From positions 1 to 8,804 of the forward strand of contig WFMA01000220.1 in assembly GCA_009177195.1 (NCBI GenBank): DNA of 8,804 nt, in the 5' to 3' direction. The stretch comes from Bacteroidales bacterium. Lineage in GTDB: Bacteria; Bacteroidota; Bacteroidia; Bacteroidales; Muribaculaceae. Positions 1 to 5,663 of the stretch are shown here, one piece after another. The position numbers and the translations under genes are program-made. The notes beneath the pieces were generated by a model. The model was not told the DNA's origin and ran no database searches. It saw nothing but the letters and a program-made list of their open reading frames with translations. Every line of letters starts with the position of its first letter. Positions within the stretch are counted from its first letter, which is position 1.

Positions 1-39
1 TTCATTGAGCGGATGGTGAAGATGAATAATAACCATTGA
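1..39 (+). CDS. Possible 3' end of an upstream gene (partial)
   Basis: Only the first forward frame is open from the window edge; it reads 12 codons (FIERMVKMNNNH) to a TGA at 37-39. The other two forward frames stop within the first 18 bases. This is compatible with the tail of a gene ending 24 bases before the phosphatase start, but 12 codons are too few to identify a family or to be sure it is coding. Confidence 0.25.
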   Translation, partial: FIERMVKMNNNH

Positions 40-63
40 AGAACATAAAAATTATTGCAGATA

Positions 64-136
64 ATGAGATTGAGGAGTTTAGTAAGCGTTCTTGCCGCAT
101 GTGTCGCATTAGGATTGTCGGCTCAGGCGAAGTATG
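64..136 (+). pseudogene. Alkaline phosphatase, 5' fragment (signal peptide), cut by IS
   Basis: ATG at 64 opens a classic Sec signal peptide: MRLR, then a hydrophobic core (LVSVLAACVALGLS), ending AQA before KY. After 24 codons the frame enters the insertion sequence at 137 and reaches a TAA within it. The last 8 bases, GAAGTATG (129-136), recur at 1472-1479. Joining this fragment to base 1479 restores one uninterrupted frame of 458 residues, with the mature protein beginning KYVFYFIGDGMG. This fragment is therefore the export signal of the phosphatase whose body starts beyond the IS. On its own it would make only a peptide of about 32 residues. Confidence 0.88.
129..136. repeat. Target site duplication, left copy (GAAGTATG)
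   Basis: The 8 bases GAAGTATG immediately before the IS left end are repeated exactly at 1472-1479 just after the right end. Removing one copy with the IS restores the phosphatase reading frame, which supports both the boundary and the 8-bp length. Eight-base duplications are usual for IS256-type elements. Confidence 0.88.
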
Positions 137-140
137 GGCC

Positions 141-164
141 TAATTGTAAAAAAGTAGGATAAAA
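141..164 (+). repeat. IS left terminal repeat, outer copy
   Basis: The 24 bases starting TAATTGTAAAAAAGTAGGAT are identical to those at 243-266. With the right-end copies they define the motif TAATTGTAAAA-NN-GTAGGAT, presumably the transposase recognition site. This copy lies 4 bases inside the IS boundary. Confidence 0.85.
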
Positions 165-242
165 TCCTTGTAAGTCCCTATCTTCTATATCGATACGGTG
201 AGTCTTGATTTAGAGGTCACTTTTTAACAGTTCGTTAACGCT

Positions 243-266
243 TAATTGTAAAAAAGTAGGATAAAA
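243..266 (+). repeat. IS left terminal repeat, inner copy
   Basis: This is an exact 24-base duplicate of the outer left repeat, 102 bases further in. Its downstream edge abuts the -33 region of the transposase promoter (TTG at 270-272). Binding here by transposase could therefore affect its own transcription; that role is inference. Confidence 0.85.
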
Positions 267-269
267 GTC

Positions 270-298
270 TTGCAATAGACTGGTGTTTAGTAACTTTG
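270..298 (+). promoter_or_regulatory. Bacteroidetes-type promoter of the transposase gene
   Basis: TAACTTTG at 291-298 matches the Bacteroidetes -7 consensus TAnnTTTG exactly. A TTG at 270-272 lies 18 bases upstream at the place of the -33 element. The likely start point is about 305-310, just ahead of the ATG at 319. Confidence 0.65.
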
Positions 299-318
299 TA
301 CCATTAAAAACACATCAG

Positions 319-343
319 ATGAGCAAAAAAATGCGTGTTCTGT
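319..343 (+). other. A7 tract and frame break at the transposase start
   Basis: ATG at 319 reads MSKK and then, through a run of seven A (325-331), continues out of frame and stops after 11 codons. If the run had six A, the ATG would read MSKKCVFC and join the transposase frame. The codons at 332 and 341 would then give the first CxxC of the zinc ribbon. The A7 tract could be an inactivating insertion, a sequencing or assembly error, or a slippage site used to limit transposase. The sequence alone cannot decide between these. Confidence 0.65.
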
Positions 344-1237
344 TCCTCCTTTAATGTGGTAAAGAATGGCCACAAAGCAGGTAAGCAGCTATATAAATGC
401 AAAGATTGTGACCGTCAATTTGTTGGAGGCAAACGGATAAATCTCAGAGATGTAGAACGTGATTACATAGACGGTAAACAGACATTGGCTCAGCTATCCG
501 TAAAGTATGGGGTCTGCATCAAGACTGTATGGAACATGCTTGGATCAATGCGTCACAAACGCGTGATATCCAAGGATAAGGATGTGATAGTTGAGATGGA
601 TGCAACCTATTGGGGGCGATATTTCGGCATAGTTGTAATAAAGGATGCATTCAGAAATAAAGTCTTATGGTACAAGTTTATCCGTAGTCATGAACGGGTG
701 GAGGATTATGTCGAAGGTATTGATTGGCTGAAAGCACATGGATTCAGGGTATGGGGTATTGTATGCGATGGCCTCAGGGGATTGTTTGAGGCATTCCGTC
801 CAATCCCCGTACAGATGTGTCAGTTCCATATGGTCTCGATAGTGCGGCGATATTTAACCAACAAGCCGGATCTGGAAGCTGCGCGTGAACTGCTGACTCT
901 TGTCAAGACGCTTGCACGGAAAGATCAGGCTACATTCATGGCGGATTTGGATCAATGGCATTCACGCCATGAGGAAATACTCAAGGAGAAGAGTACCGAT
1001 AACTTTGGAAAGAGACATTTTACGCGTCCGAGATTACGCTCGGCCTATCTGTCCATCAAACGGCATGCGCCATGGCTCTGGACATTCGAAAAGCACAAAG
1101 ACCGTGCTATACCCAATACAAATGCCGGGATTGAAAGTTTCAACTCCAGATTGAAGACAACTTTGAGAATACACAGCGGAATCACAGCCGAACGTCGTAT
1201 GAAACTGATAGAAAATTTCATTGCAACGCATTATTAA
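335..1237 (+). CDS. IS256-like transposase, variant with N-terminal zinc ribbon
   Basis: This is a DDE transposase expected to cut and join the ends of the surrounding IS. From the GTG at 335 it has 300 residues. The second half of a zinc ribbon is C22xxC25; the first pair is completed by C3 and a Cys encoded just upstream at 332. A helix-turn-helix-like stretch follows at about 48-70. The catalytic set is D89 (in VEMDATYWG), D145 (IVCDG) and E267 (NAGIESFNSRL). A C162-x-x-H165 pair lies between the second D and the E, the arrangement typical of IS256/MULE-type enzymes. The GTG start truncates the zinc ribbon, so the native start is probably ATG 319 in another frame, joined across the A7 tract. 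If no slippage occurs, the enzyme may be inactive. Family assignment is firm at superfamily level; the exact IS name is not known. Confidence 0.85.
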   Translation: MFCSSFNVVKNGHKAGKQLYKCKDCDRQFVGGKRINLRDVERDYIDGKQTLAQLSVKYGVCIKTVWNMLGSMRHKRVISKDKDVIVEMDATYWGRYFGIVVIKDAFRNKVLWYKFIRSHERVEDYVEGIDWLKAHGFRVWGIVCDGLRGLFEAFRPIPVQMCQFHMVSIVRRYLTNKPDLEAARELLTLVKTLARKDQATFMADLDQWHSRHEEILKEKSTDNFGKRHFTRPRLRSAYLSIKRHAPWLWTFEKHKDRAIPNTNAGIESFNSRLKTTLRIHSGITAERRMKLIENFIATHY

Positions 1238-1266
1238 AAAGGTTTTCTTAGCCATGGAACCCCTAA

Positions 1267-1308
1267 AATAGTGCGAGACTGCCCACGCCGGTAGCCTCGC
1301 TCACTATT
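1267..1308 (+). terminator. Strong hairpin downstream of transposase, inside IS
   Basis: AATAGTG (1267-1273) pairs with CACTATT (1302-1308), CGAG (1274-1277) with CTCG (1296-1299), and CTGCC (1279-1283) with GGTAG (1290-1294, one G-T pair), around a 6-base loop. It lies 30 bases after the transposase stop. No T run follows, so it is not a classical intrinsic terminator. It may protect the transcript end or block passage of polymerase or ribosomes; the function is unproven. Confidence 0.5.
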
Positions 1309-1405
1309 CCAGTGCGTTATTGGCTTATTGCTCGCAGGTTGCTCCTCAGCAGAGCCTGTTTCCTCTTCAGCCAACTCGCAAAGATACGCTCTTTCGATTA
1401 AAAAG

Positions 1406-1428
1406 TCATCCTACCATTTTACAATTAG
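1406..1428 (-). repeat. IS right terminal repeat, inner copy
   Basis: The 23 bases TCATCCTACC...CAATTAG are identical to the outer copy at 1446-1468 and are the inverted form of the left repeats. The two differ from the left pair at the central AA/TG position and near the inner end. The spacing to the outer copy is 40 bases start to start. Confidence 0.85.
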
Positions 1429-1445
1429 GAAATAAAGGGTCTTTT

Positions 1446-1468
1446 TCATCCTACCATTTTACAATTAG
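1446..1468 (-). repeat. IS right terminal repeat, outer copy
   Basis: This is the inverted counterpart of the left outer repeat, ending 3 bases before the IS boundary at 1471. It is followed at once by the second GAAGTATG target duplication copy. Confidence 0.85.
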
Positions 1469-1471
1469 TCT

Positions 1472-1479
1472 GAAGTATG
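1472..1479. repeat. Target site duplication, right copy (GAAGTATG)
   Basis: This is an exact copy of 129-136. Its bases encode K-Y plus the first base of the next codon of the phosphatase in both copies, so the reading frame resumes correctly here. Confidence 0.88.
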
Positions 1480-2783
1480 TGTTCTATTTCATAGGCGACG
1501 GAATGGGTATGGGGCATGTCAATGCCGCTGAGTATTATAACCGCCTTGTGCTTGGCAACGATGAGCCGCTCTTGATGATGCAGTTTCCGGTGTCGACATT
1601 CGCGCTCACTTATTCGGCGTCGTCAAAAATCACTGATTCGGCTGCCGCAGGGACGGCTTTGTCGACAGGCACGAAAACGAAAAACGGCATGATCGCTATG
1701 AACCCCGACACGGTTGAGGTGATTTCTATCGCCCGAAAGCTGAAAGACGAGGGCTGGGGCGTGGGTATCCTCACTTCCAACGCTCCCGACGACGCCACTC
1801 CGGCATCGTTCTACGCCCACGTGCCTAATCGAAAAATGTATGACGACATCGACAAGCAGGCGGCTCGCTCGGGCTATGATTTTCTTGGCGGAGCCTCATT
1901 GCGCGGACGAAAGGATAAGGACGGTAATGATACCGGACTCGAGGCTGAGATAGAGAAGGCGGGAGTGAAGGTGATATATGGCACCGAGGCTTACGACGGT
2001 AGGGTGTCGGGACCGCTGTGGGTGCTGAGCCATGACGGAGTATGGGGCAATAACAATGATATCGGTTTCAGGGTAGACTCTATCGAGGGTGCGATGAAAA
2101 TCGATGAGCTCACTAAGGTGGCTCTTGACCATGTGAGCAAAGCTTCGCCCGACAAATTCTTTATCATGGTGGAGAACGGATTGATCGACCATGGCGCTCA
2201 CGCCAACGACGGCGGTTCGGTTGTGACCGAGGTGTTCGCTCTTCAGGACGCATTGAAGGTTGCCTACGATTTTTATCTGCAACATCCCGATGAAACCCTT
2301 ATCGTGGTGACTGCAGACCATGACACCGGCGGTATCGCTATCTCCGACGGGCACCGCGACATGAGCCTGATAGGCGGTCAGGCGATCTCGAAGGATCATT
2401 TCGCCGATTATTGGCGCGACCGCATGAACGAAGGTAAAGTTCCCACCTGGGAGGAGATGCAGCAGATGCTGACCGACCGTCTCGGTTTCTGGACCCGCGT
2501 TCCGGTTTCAAAGAAGCAGACCGCCGAGCTGAAGCGACTGTTTGAAAAGAATTTCATCCTCAAGGAGAGCAATGACGAGAAGGGGCTTTACAACACCTTC
2601 AATGATTTTATCTCGGAGGTGTTTGCGGTCAATAACCATTGGCTCGGCATAAGCTTCATAAGCGGCAGCCACACTGCCAATCCCGTTCCGGTATTCGCTA
2701 TAGGCGCCGGTGCCGAGAAGTTCAACGGGATGAAAAACAATGTGGAGCTTCCCGAAATAATATATGAGATAACCCGCAAATAA
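1479..2783 (+). pseudogene. Alkaline phosphatase body, separated from its signal peptide by IS
   Basis: This is the mature part of a metal-dependent alkaline phosphatase (PhoA superfamily), which hydrolyses phosphate monoesters in the periplasm. Numbered on the restored 458-residue protein, D31 lies in FIGDGMG (first metal ligand). The nucleophile S78 lies in TDSAAAGTA, the ATPASFYAHVPNR motif follows, D261 and H265 lie in IDHGAHAND, D304-H305 in VTADHDTGG, and H422 in GSHTANPVP. All catalytic motifs are intact, so the insertion appears recent. The frame stays open leftward into the IS to a TTG at 1320, giving a 487-codon reading frame, but those first roughly 50 residues are IS sequence and lack an export signal. 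Even if translated, the product would stay in the cytoplasm. The gene is therefore probably inactive unless the IS excises precisely. Confidence 0.87.
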
Positions 2784-2785
2784 AT

Positions 2786-2815
2786 TTTCTTTTAGCGAGG
2801 ATTGCATTATCTTTG
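2786..2815 (+). promoter_or_regulatory. Promoter of pyrH-frr
   Basis: TATCTTTG at 2808-2815 fits the Bacteroidetes -7 box TAnnTTTG. The T-rich stretch around 2786-2793 lies where the -33 element should be, but has no clear TTTG. It is placed between the phosphatase stop and the pyrH ATG, giving a leader of about 45 bases. Confidence 0.55.
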
Positions 2816-2869
2816 TGATATTGTAACCGTGCAGGCACGATATGCTGTCTGCGAAAAACCAGAATTGCG

Positions 2870-3580
2870 ATGAGAACCAAGTATAAGAGAATTTTATTGA
2901 AGCTCAGCGGCGAGTCGCTGATGGGCAGTCAGGGATACGGCATTGACACTGTGAGGCTCAATCAGTATGCCGAGCAGATTAAGGAGATTGCCGATTCAGG
3001 GGTGCAGATTGCCATCGTGATTGGCGGCGGCAACATATTCCGCGGACTATCGGGCGCGTCAAAGGGGTTTGACCGCGTGAAAGGCGACCAGATGGGAATG
3101 CTCGCCACTGTGATAAACTCGCTTGCTCTAAGCTCGGCTCTTGAGGCTCACGGACAGAAAGCCGTCGTGCTCACCGCCATCAATATGTTCCCCATCGGAG
3201 AGCATTACAGCAAGTGGCGCGCCATCGAGGCGATGGACCGGGGCGCGGTGGCTATCCTTTCGGGAGGCACCGGCAATCCGTTTTTCACCACCGACACCGG
3301 CTCGGCGTTGCGCGGCGTGGAGGTGGAAGCCGACGTGATGCTCAAGGGCACGCGCGTCGACGGCATCTATACCGCCGACCCTGAGAAGGACCCCACGGCT
3401 ACCAAATTTGCTGAAATAACCTATGATGAGGTGTACACCCGCGGATTGAAAGTGATGGACCTCACGGCTACCGCGCTGTGCAAGGAGAACCATCTGCCCA
3501 TCATAGTGTTTGACATGGACACCCCTGGTAACCTCAAGAAGGTTATATCGGGCGAGCCTATCGGAACCCTCGTATATTAA
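2870..3580 (+). CDS. pyrH: UMP kinase (uridylate kinase)
   Basis: This cytoplasmic enzyme phosphorylates UMP to UDP with ATP, a step in making UTP and CTP. The 236-residue length is normal for bacterial PyrH of the amino-acid-kinase fold. Recognisable segments are KLSGESL (11-17), the GGGNIFRG nucleotide loop (52-59), DQMGMLATVIN (73-83) and the UMP-binding GGTGNPFFTTDTGSALRG (132-149). Further ones are DGIYTADP (164-171) and the C-terminal MDLTATALC region (196-204). ATG at 2870 begins directly before the conserved KRILLKLSGES start, so the start is secure. It is followed after 23 bases by frr in the same direction, with which it probably forms an operon. The upstream region is A-rich without a Shine-Dalgarno sequence, as usual in this phylum. 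Confidence 0.97.
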   Translation: MRTKYKRILLKLSGESLMGSQGYGIDTVRLNQYAEQIKEIADSGVQIAIVIGGGNIFRGLSGASKGFDRVKGDQMGMLATVINSLALSSALEAHGQKAVVLTAINMFPIGEHYSKWRAIEAMDRGAVAILSGGTGNPFFTTDTGSALRGVEVEADVMLKGTRVDGIYTADPEKDPTATKFAEITYDEVYTRGLKVMDLTATALCKENHLPIIVFDMDTPGNLKKVISGEPIGTLVY

Positions 3581-3603
3581 TAATCAAAAAATAGAAATAC
3601 ATC

Positions 3604-4164
3604 ATGACTGACGTAAAGACTTATCTTGACCCGGCTGAAGAGAAGATGGAACTGGCGGTGGCATATCTTGACGAAGCGCTTGCCCACATCCGCGCAGGCA
3701 AAGCCAACCCTAAGATTCTTGACGGAATCAGAGTGGAATATTACGGAAGCGCCGTGCCGGTGGGAAATGTTGCGAATATCAGCGTTCCCGACGCACGCAC
3801 CATCACCATCACTCCGTGGGAGAAATCGATGTTCAAGGAGATTGAGAAAGCTATAATCAATTCGGAGCTCGGCATAACCCCCGAGAACAATGGCGAGATT
3901 ATCCGCATCTCTATCCCGCCGTTGACCGAGGAGCGCCGCAAAATGCTCGTGAAGCAGTCGAAGGCTGAGGCTGAGACCGCCAAGGTATCGGTGCGCAATG
4001 CCCGCCGCGACGCTATCGACGGACTTAAGAAAGCCGTTAAGCAGGGCATGCCTGAGGATGTAGAGAAGGATGCCGAGGCTACCGCTCAGAAGCTCCACGA
4101 CAAATATTTGAAGAAGATCGACGAGCTGTTTGCCGCAAAGGAGAAAGAGATTCTCACCGTGTAA
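3604..4164 (+). CDS. frr: Ribosome recycling factor
   Basis: With EF-G, this protein splits the post-termination ribosome so that subunits can be reused; it acts in the cytoplasm. The 186 residues match the usual length of about 185. The family motifs are present in order: HIRAGKANP (28-36), the [20 protein letters not shown] beta region (46-65) and [14 protein letters not shown] (71-84). They are followed by [20 protein letters not shown] (89-108), [10 protein letters not shown] (109-118) and the long C-terminal helix rich in charged residues. The gap to pyrH is 23 bases (A-rich), so the two are likely cotranscribed. Transcription probably ends at the hairpin 30 bases downstream. Confidence 0.97.
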   Translation: MTDVKTYLDPAEEKMELAVAYLDEALAHIRAGKANPKILDGIRVEYYGSAVPVGNVANISVPDARTITITPWEKSMFKEIEKAIINSELGITPENNGEIIRISIPPLTEERRKMLVKQSKAEAETAKVSVRNARRDAIDGLKKAVKQGMPEDVEKDAEATAQKLHDKYLKKIDELFAAKEKEILTV

Positions 4165-4194
4165 TGCCACCTGTGGCGTTGCTCTATGGCATAG

Positions 4195-4227
4195 AAAAAG
4201 CGGATATCATTAGATGTCCGCTTTTTT
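4195..4227. terminator. Bidirectional intrinsic terminator between frr and elaA
   Basis: AAAAAGCGGATAT (4195-4207) pairs with ATGTCCGCTTTTTT (4214-4227) around a 6-base loop; one G-T pair interrupts an otherwise perfect stem. The flanking A run and T run make it a terminator in both directions. It serves frr on the plus strand and the convergent acetyltransferase gene, whose stop lies at 4239, on the minus strand. Confidence 0.88.
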
Positions 4228-4238
4228 GGTGCTGTGGT

Positions 4239-4673
4239 TTAGGAGAGCTTCATGTCAATGTGGAGACGTTCCTCAAGAATGTATTCCCCTGAGGTTTCTA
4301 CGAATCCGAGCGACTTGTAGAAGTCGCGCAGGTAGGCTTGCGCTTCTATTTCGATTGCCGGAGAATTGGCTAGGGATATTTTTATCGCCTCCTTCATGAG
4401 CATTCTCGCCAGCCCTTTGCCTCGCGCCTCCTTGACGGTTAGGACTCTGCCTATCGATGAGTCGGGATGCTTTACTCCCGGATCGATCACCCTGAGATAG
4501 GAGAGGATTTTGCCATCCTCCACGGCGTAGAGGTGGGTCGAATGCTGGTCGCGGTTGTCGAGCTCCTGGCAGGGGCAGTTCTGCTCGACGATAAACACTT
4601 CGGCGCGGATGCGCATAATCTCATACAGCTCCCGGAGTGTCAGCTCTTCAAATCGTTTTATCTTGATTTCCAT
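4239..4673 (-). CDS. elaA: GNAT-family N-acetyltransferase, ElaA type
   Basis: This is a 144-residue acetyl-CoA-dependent acyltransferase. The N-terminal block matches the ElaA pattern closely: FEELTLRELYEIMRIRAEVF (8-27), then VEQNCPCQELDNRDQHSTHL (29-48). SIGRVLTV (73-80) and the acetyl-CoA phosphate loop EARGKGLA (82-89) follow. The C-terminal AYLRDFYKSLGFV segment (113-125) is the usual GNAT strand-helix end. The physiological substrate of ElaA proteins is not well established, so only the reaction class is claimed. The gene is transcribed alone on the minus strand, convergent with frr, and shares the terminator at 4195-4227. A TAACTTTG box lies about 20 bases upstream of the ATG. Confidence 0.9.
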   Translation of the reverse strand: MEIKIKRFEELTLRELYEIMRIRAEVFIVEQNCPCQELDNRDQHSTHLYAVEDGKILSYLRVIDPGVKHPDSSIGRVLTVKEARGKGLARMLMKEAIKISLANSPAIEIEAQAYLRDFYKSLGFVETSGEYILEERLHIDMKLS

Positions 4674-4693
4674 TGTAACTGTAGTTCTTGCCG

Positions 4694-4701
4694 CAAAGTT
4701 A
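4694..4701 (-). promoter_or_regulatory. Putative -7 box of the elaA promoter
   Basis: Read on the minus strand this is TAACTTTG, identical to the -7 boxes at 291 and 7751. No convincing TTTG is found at the -33 position, so only half the promoter is supported. It would start transcription about 10-15 bases before the elaA ATG. Confidence 0.45.
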
Positions 4702-4763
4702 GGAATAATTTCGCAGTTGATCGGGCGGTAGGCGGCTTGGTGGCATAATTCAGGGCGTTTTTA

Positions 4764-4793
4764 TTTGTAAGTCAGATTATTTTTATACCTTTG
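4764..4793 (+). promoter_or_regulatory. Promoter reading into the 4.8-5.13 kb non-coding region
   Basis: TTTG at 4764-4767 and TACCTTTG at 4786-4793 are separated by 18 bases, close to the Bacteroidetes consensus. The expected start is about 4798-4801. No convincing protein gene begins there; the next clear one starts at 5181. Confidence 0.7.
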
Positions 4794-4797
4794 CGAC

Positions 4798-5133
4798 AGC
4801 ATATCGCATGCGGAGTCCCGATGTGGGGTGACGTGGCGGGGTGCATTGCCATGGTGTTAAGCCTTGGCAAAGACATGTTTACAAAGCGTTTATCCGCGCT
4901 TATTCTTGACGGATCGAAATCTGGCAGTTTCAAAATCACAGTCGAGAATGAGGCAACGATAGGCGCCTTCGGGGTATGATATACCTAATAATGGAGTTAT
5001 GTAGTGATACATTTCCCTATGTTCATATCATACGGCGTGAGGCTCCGCGTTGCTCGTTCTACTGTGATGGGCACATGCCAGAGCCTCGATTCGTGGGACG
5101 AGCAACAGATACAGACTCTCACGCTTTTTTTTT
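4798..5133 (+). ncRNA. Candidate structured RNA gene or long leader, family unknown
   Basis: This stretch begins at a good promoter and ends in nine T after a stem. Helices visible by eye are: TTGCCA 4846-4851 with TGGCAA 4865-4870 (continued by GG/CC after a T-T mismatch, 7-base loop); AAGCG 4884-4888 with CGCTT 4897-4901; ATTCTTGAC 4902-4910 with GTCGAGAAT 4941-4949 (one G-T pair); GAGGC 4950-4954 with GCCTT 4965-4969; and GTATGATAT 4974-4982 with ATATCATAC 5025-5033. The last encloses ATGTA-GTGA-TACAT (4999-5012), a hairpin with a GNRA-type loop. GTTGCTCGT 5049-5057 pairs with ACGAGCAAC 5098-5106, and GCGTGAG 5035-5041 with CTCACGC 5118-5124. Several helices abut directly. I see no RNase P, tmRNA, SRP or tRNA signature. 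It could be an independent RNA or the leader of the gene at 5181. Confidence 0.5.
5035..5133 (+). terminator. Terminator-like stem with nine T
   Basis: GCGTGAG (5035-5041) pairs with CTCACGC (5118-5124), which is immediately followed by T9 (5125-5133). A 9-bp perfect inner stem (5049-5057 with 5098-5106) holds the two arms together. It lies 47 bases before the ATG at 5181, so it either ends a separate RNA or attenuates the downstream genes. Confidence 0.6.
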
Positions 5134-5180
5134 ATAAGTCCCTATTCCGGAGAGACTGCAAGGGAGCAATCTACTGACCC

Positions 5181-5663
5181 ATGAAAAGAGTCTTATTTTT
5201 ATTCGTAATTTTGGCGGCTTCTTTTGGATTTGCGGTTCAAGCAGTGTCAGCCCCAAAGAAAGTGGCTGTTTATGTTGAAGGAGAGATGTCGAAATCCGAC
5301 AAATCAATTGTTAGTTCCGCCGTTCTGGCACGTATGTCGGAAAATCGGGATTACATTCCGTATGAACGTAATACAGCGTTTATTAATTCCTTAGACAAAG
5401 AGCAGGATTATCAGCTTTCCGGAGAAGTTTCCGAAAAGGAGATTCGGAAAGTAGGCGAGCGTATGGGCGTGGACTATGTCATTGTTGTGAATGCCGTTAT
5501 CTCGTCAGATGATCAGTGTCACATGTCAGCGCGGTTAATCAAACTTGAGTCCGGTGAAATAATAAAATCGGTGAACCTTAAGCGGGAATACGAAGGCTCT
5601 AAGACTATTTCAGCAATGGCGAATAATATAGCATATCGATTACTTAACAAGAGGTCCAAATAA
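5181..5663 (+). CDS. Secreted CsgG/LpoB-like domain protein, paralogue 1
   Basis: This is a 160-residue protein with a signal peptide (MKR, hydrophobic core, cleavage probably after AVSA at about 24). One domain follows. It begins with the strand KKVAVYVEGE, continues with YIPYERNTAFINSL and SGEVSEKEIRKVGERMGVDY, and ends with SARLIKLESGEII. This layout (strand, helix, ER-T motif, GxxxGV-YV strand, ARLI-x-x-E strand) is shared with the two following genes. It resembles the small alpha/beta domain of CsgG, LpoB and TolB-N-like proteins common in Bacteroidetes; that fold assignment is inference. No lipobox cysteine is seen, so it is probably periplasmic or secreted. Its stop overlaps the start of the next gene by one base (TAATG), indicating translational coupling. 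Function is unknown. I see no clear promoter between 5134 and 5180. Confidence 0.8.
   Translation: MKRVLFLFVILAASFGFAVQAVSAPKKVAVYVEGEMSKSDKSIVSSAVLARMSENRDYIPYERNTAFINSLDKEQDYQLSGEVSEKEIRKVGERMGVDYVIVVNAVISSDDQCHMSARLIKLESGEIIKSVNLKREYEGSKTISAMANNIAYRLLNKRSK

Larger units (their letters stand above)
137..1471 (+). mobile_element. Complete insertion sequence, IS256/MULE-like, zinc-binding variant
   Basis: A 1335-bp element lies between two GAAGTATG copies. The outer ends are imperfect inverted repeats: GGCCTAATTGTAAAA on the left and AGACTAATTGTAAAA read inward from the right. Each end carries a second copy of the terminal motif further in. One transposase gene with DDE residues fills most of the element. 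A TAACTTTG promoter precedes it and a strong hairpin follows it. The element sits in the alkaline phosphatase gene, in the same orientation, directly after the signal-peptide codons. Whether it can still move is uncertain, because the transposase start is separated from the body by a one-base frame difference at an A7 tract. Confidence 0.88.

Noticed and set aside
170..181. Shared TAAGTCCCTAT in the IS left end and again near 5134-5144
   Set aside because: About 11 bases with no further similarity on either side; probably chance, with no sign of an IS remnant at the second place.
239..1432. A shorter IS bounded by the inner terminal repeats
   Set aside because: No matching direct repeat flanks the inner pair, whereas the outer boundaries have a perfect 8-bp duplication and restore the interrupted gene.
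1320..1478. The phosphatase frame extending leftward to TTG 1320
   Set aside because: These codons lie in the IS end, including both right terminal repeats, and encode no export signal; the extension is only a chance open frame from the insertion.
1896..2399. A 167-codon minus-strand open frame across the phosphatase, and similar antisense frames over pyrH and frr
   Set aside because: They lie opposite well-identified coding frames in a GC-richer region, and their translations show no family motifs.
4791..4979. A 62-codon open frame (from TTG 4791, or ATG 4821)
   Set aside because: The TTG start lies inside the promoter -7 box, ATG 4821 has no ribosome binding context, I recognise no protein motif, and the stretch is better explained by paired RNA helices. 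A small peptide cannot be fully excluded.
5049..5106. tRNA-like or tmRNA-like fold (9-bp stem, TCGATTC inside)
   Set aside because: No T-arm with flanking complementarity, no anticodon arm and no CCA end; the 5' region lacks tmRNA landmarks.
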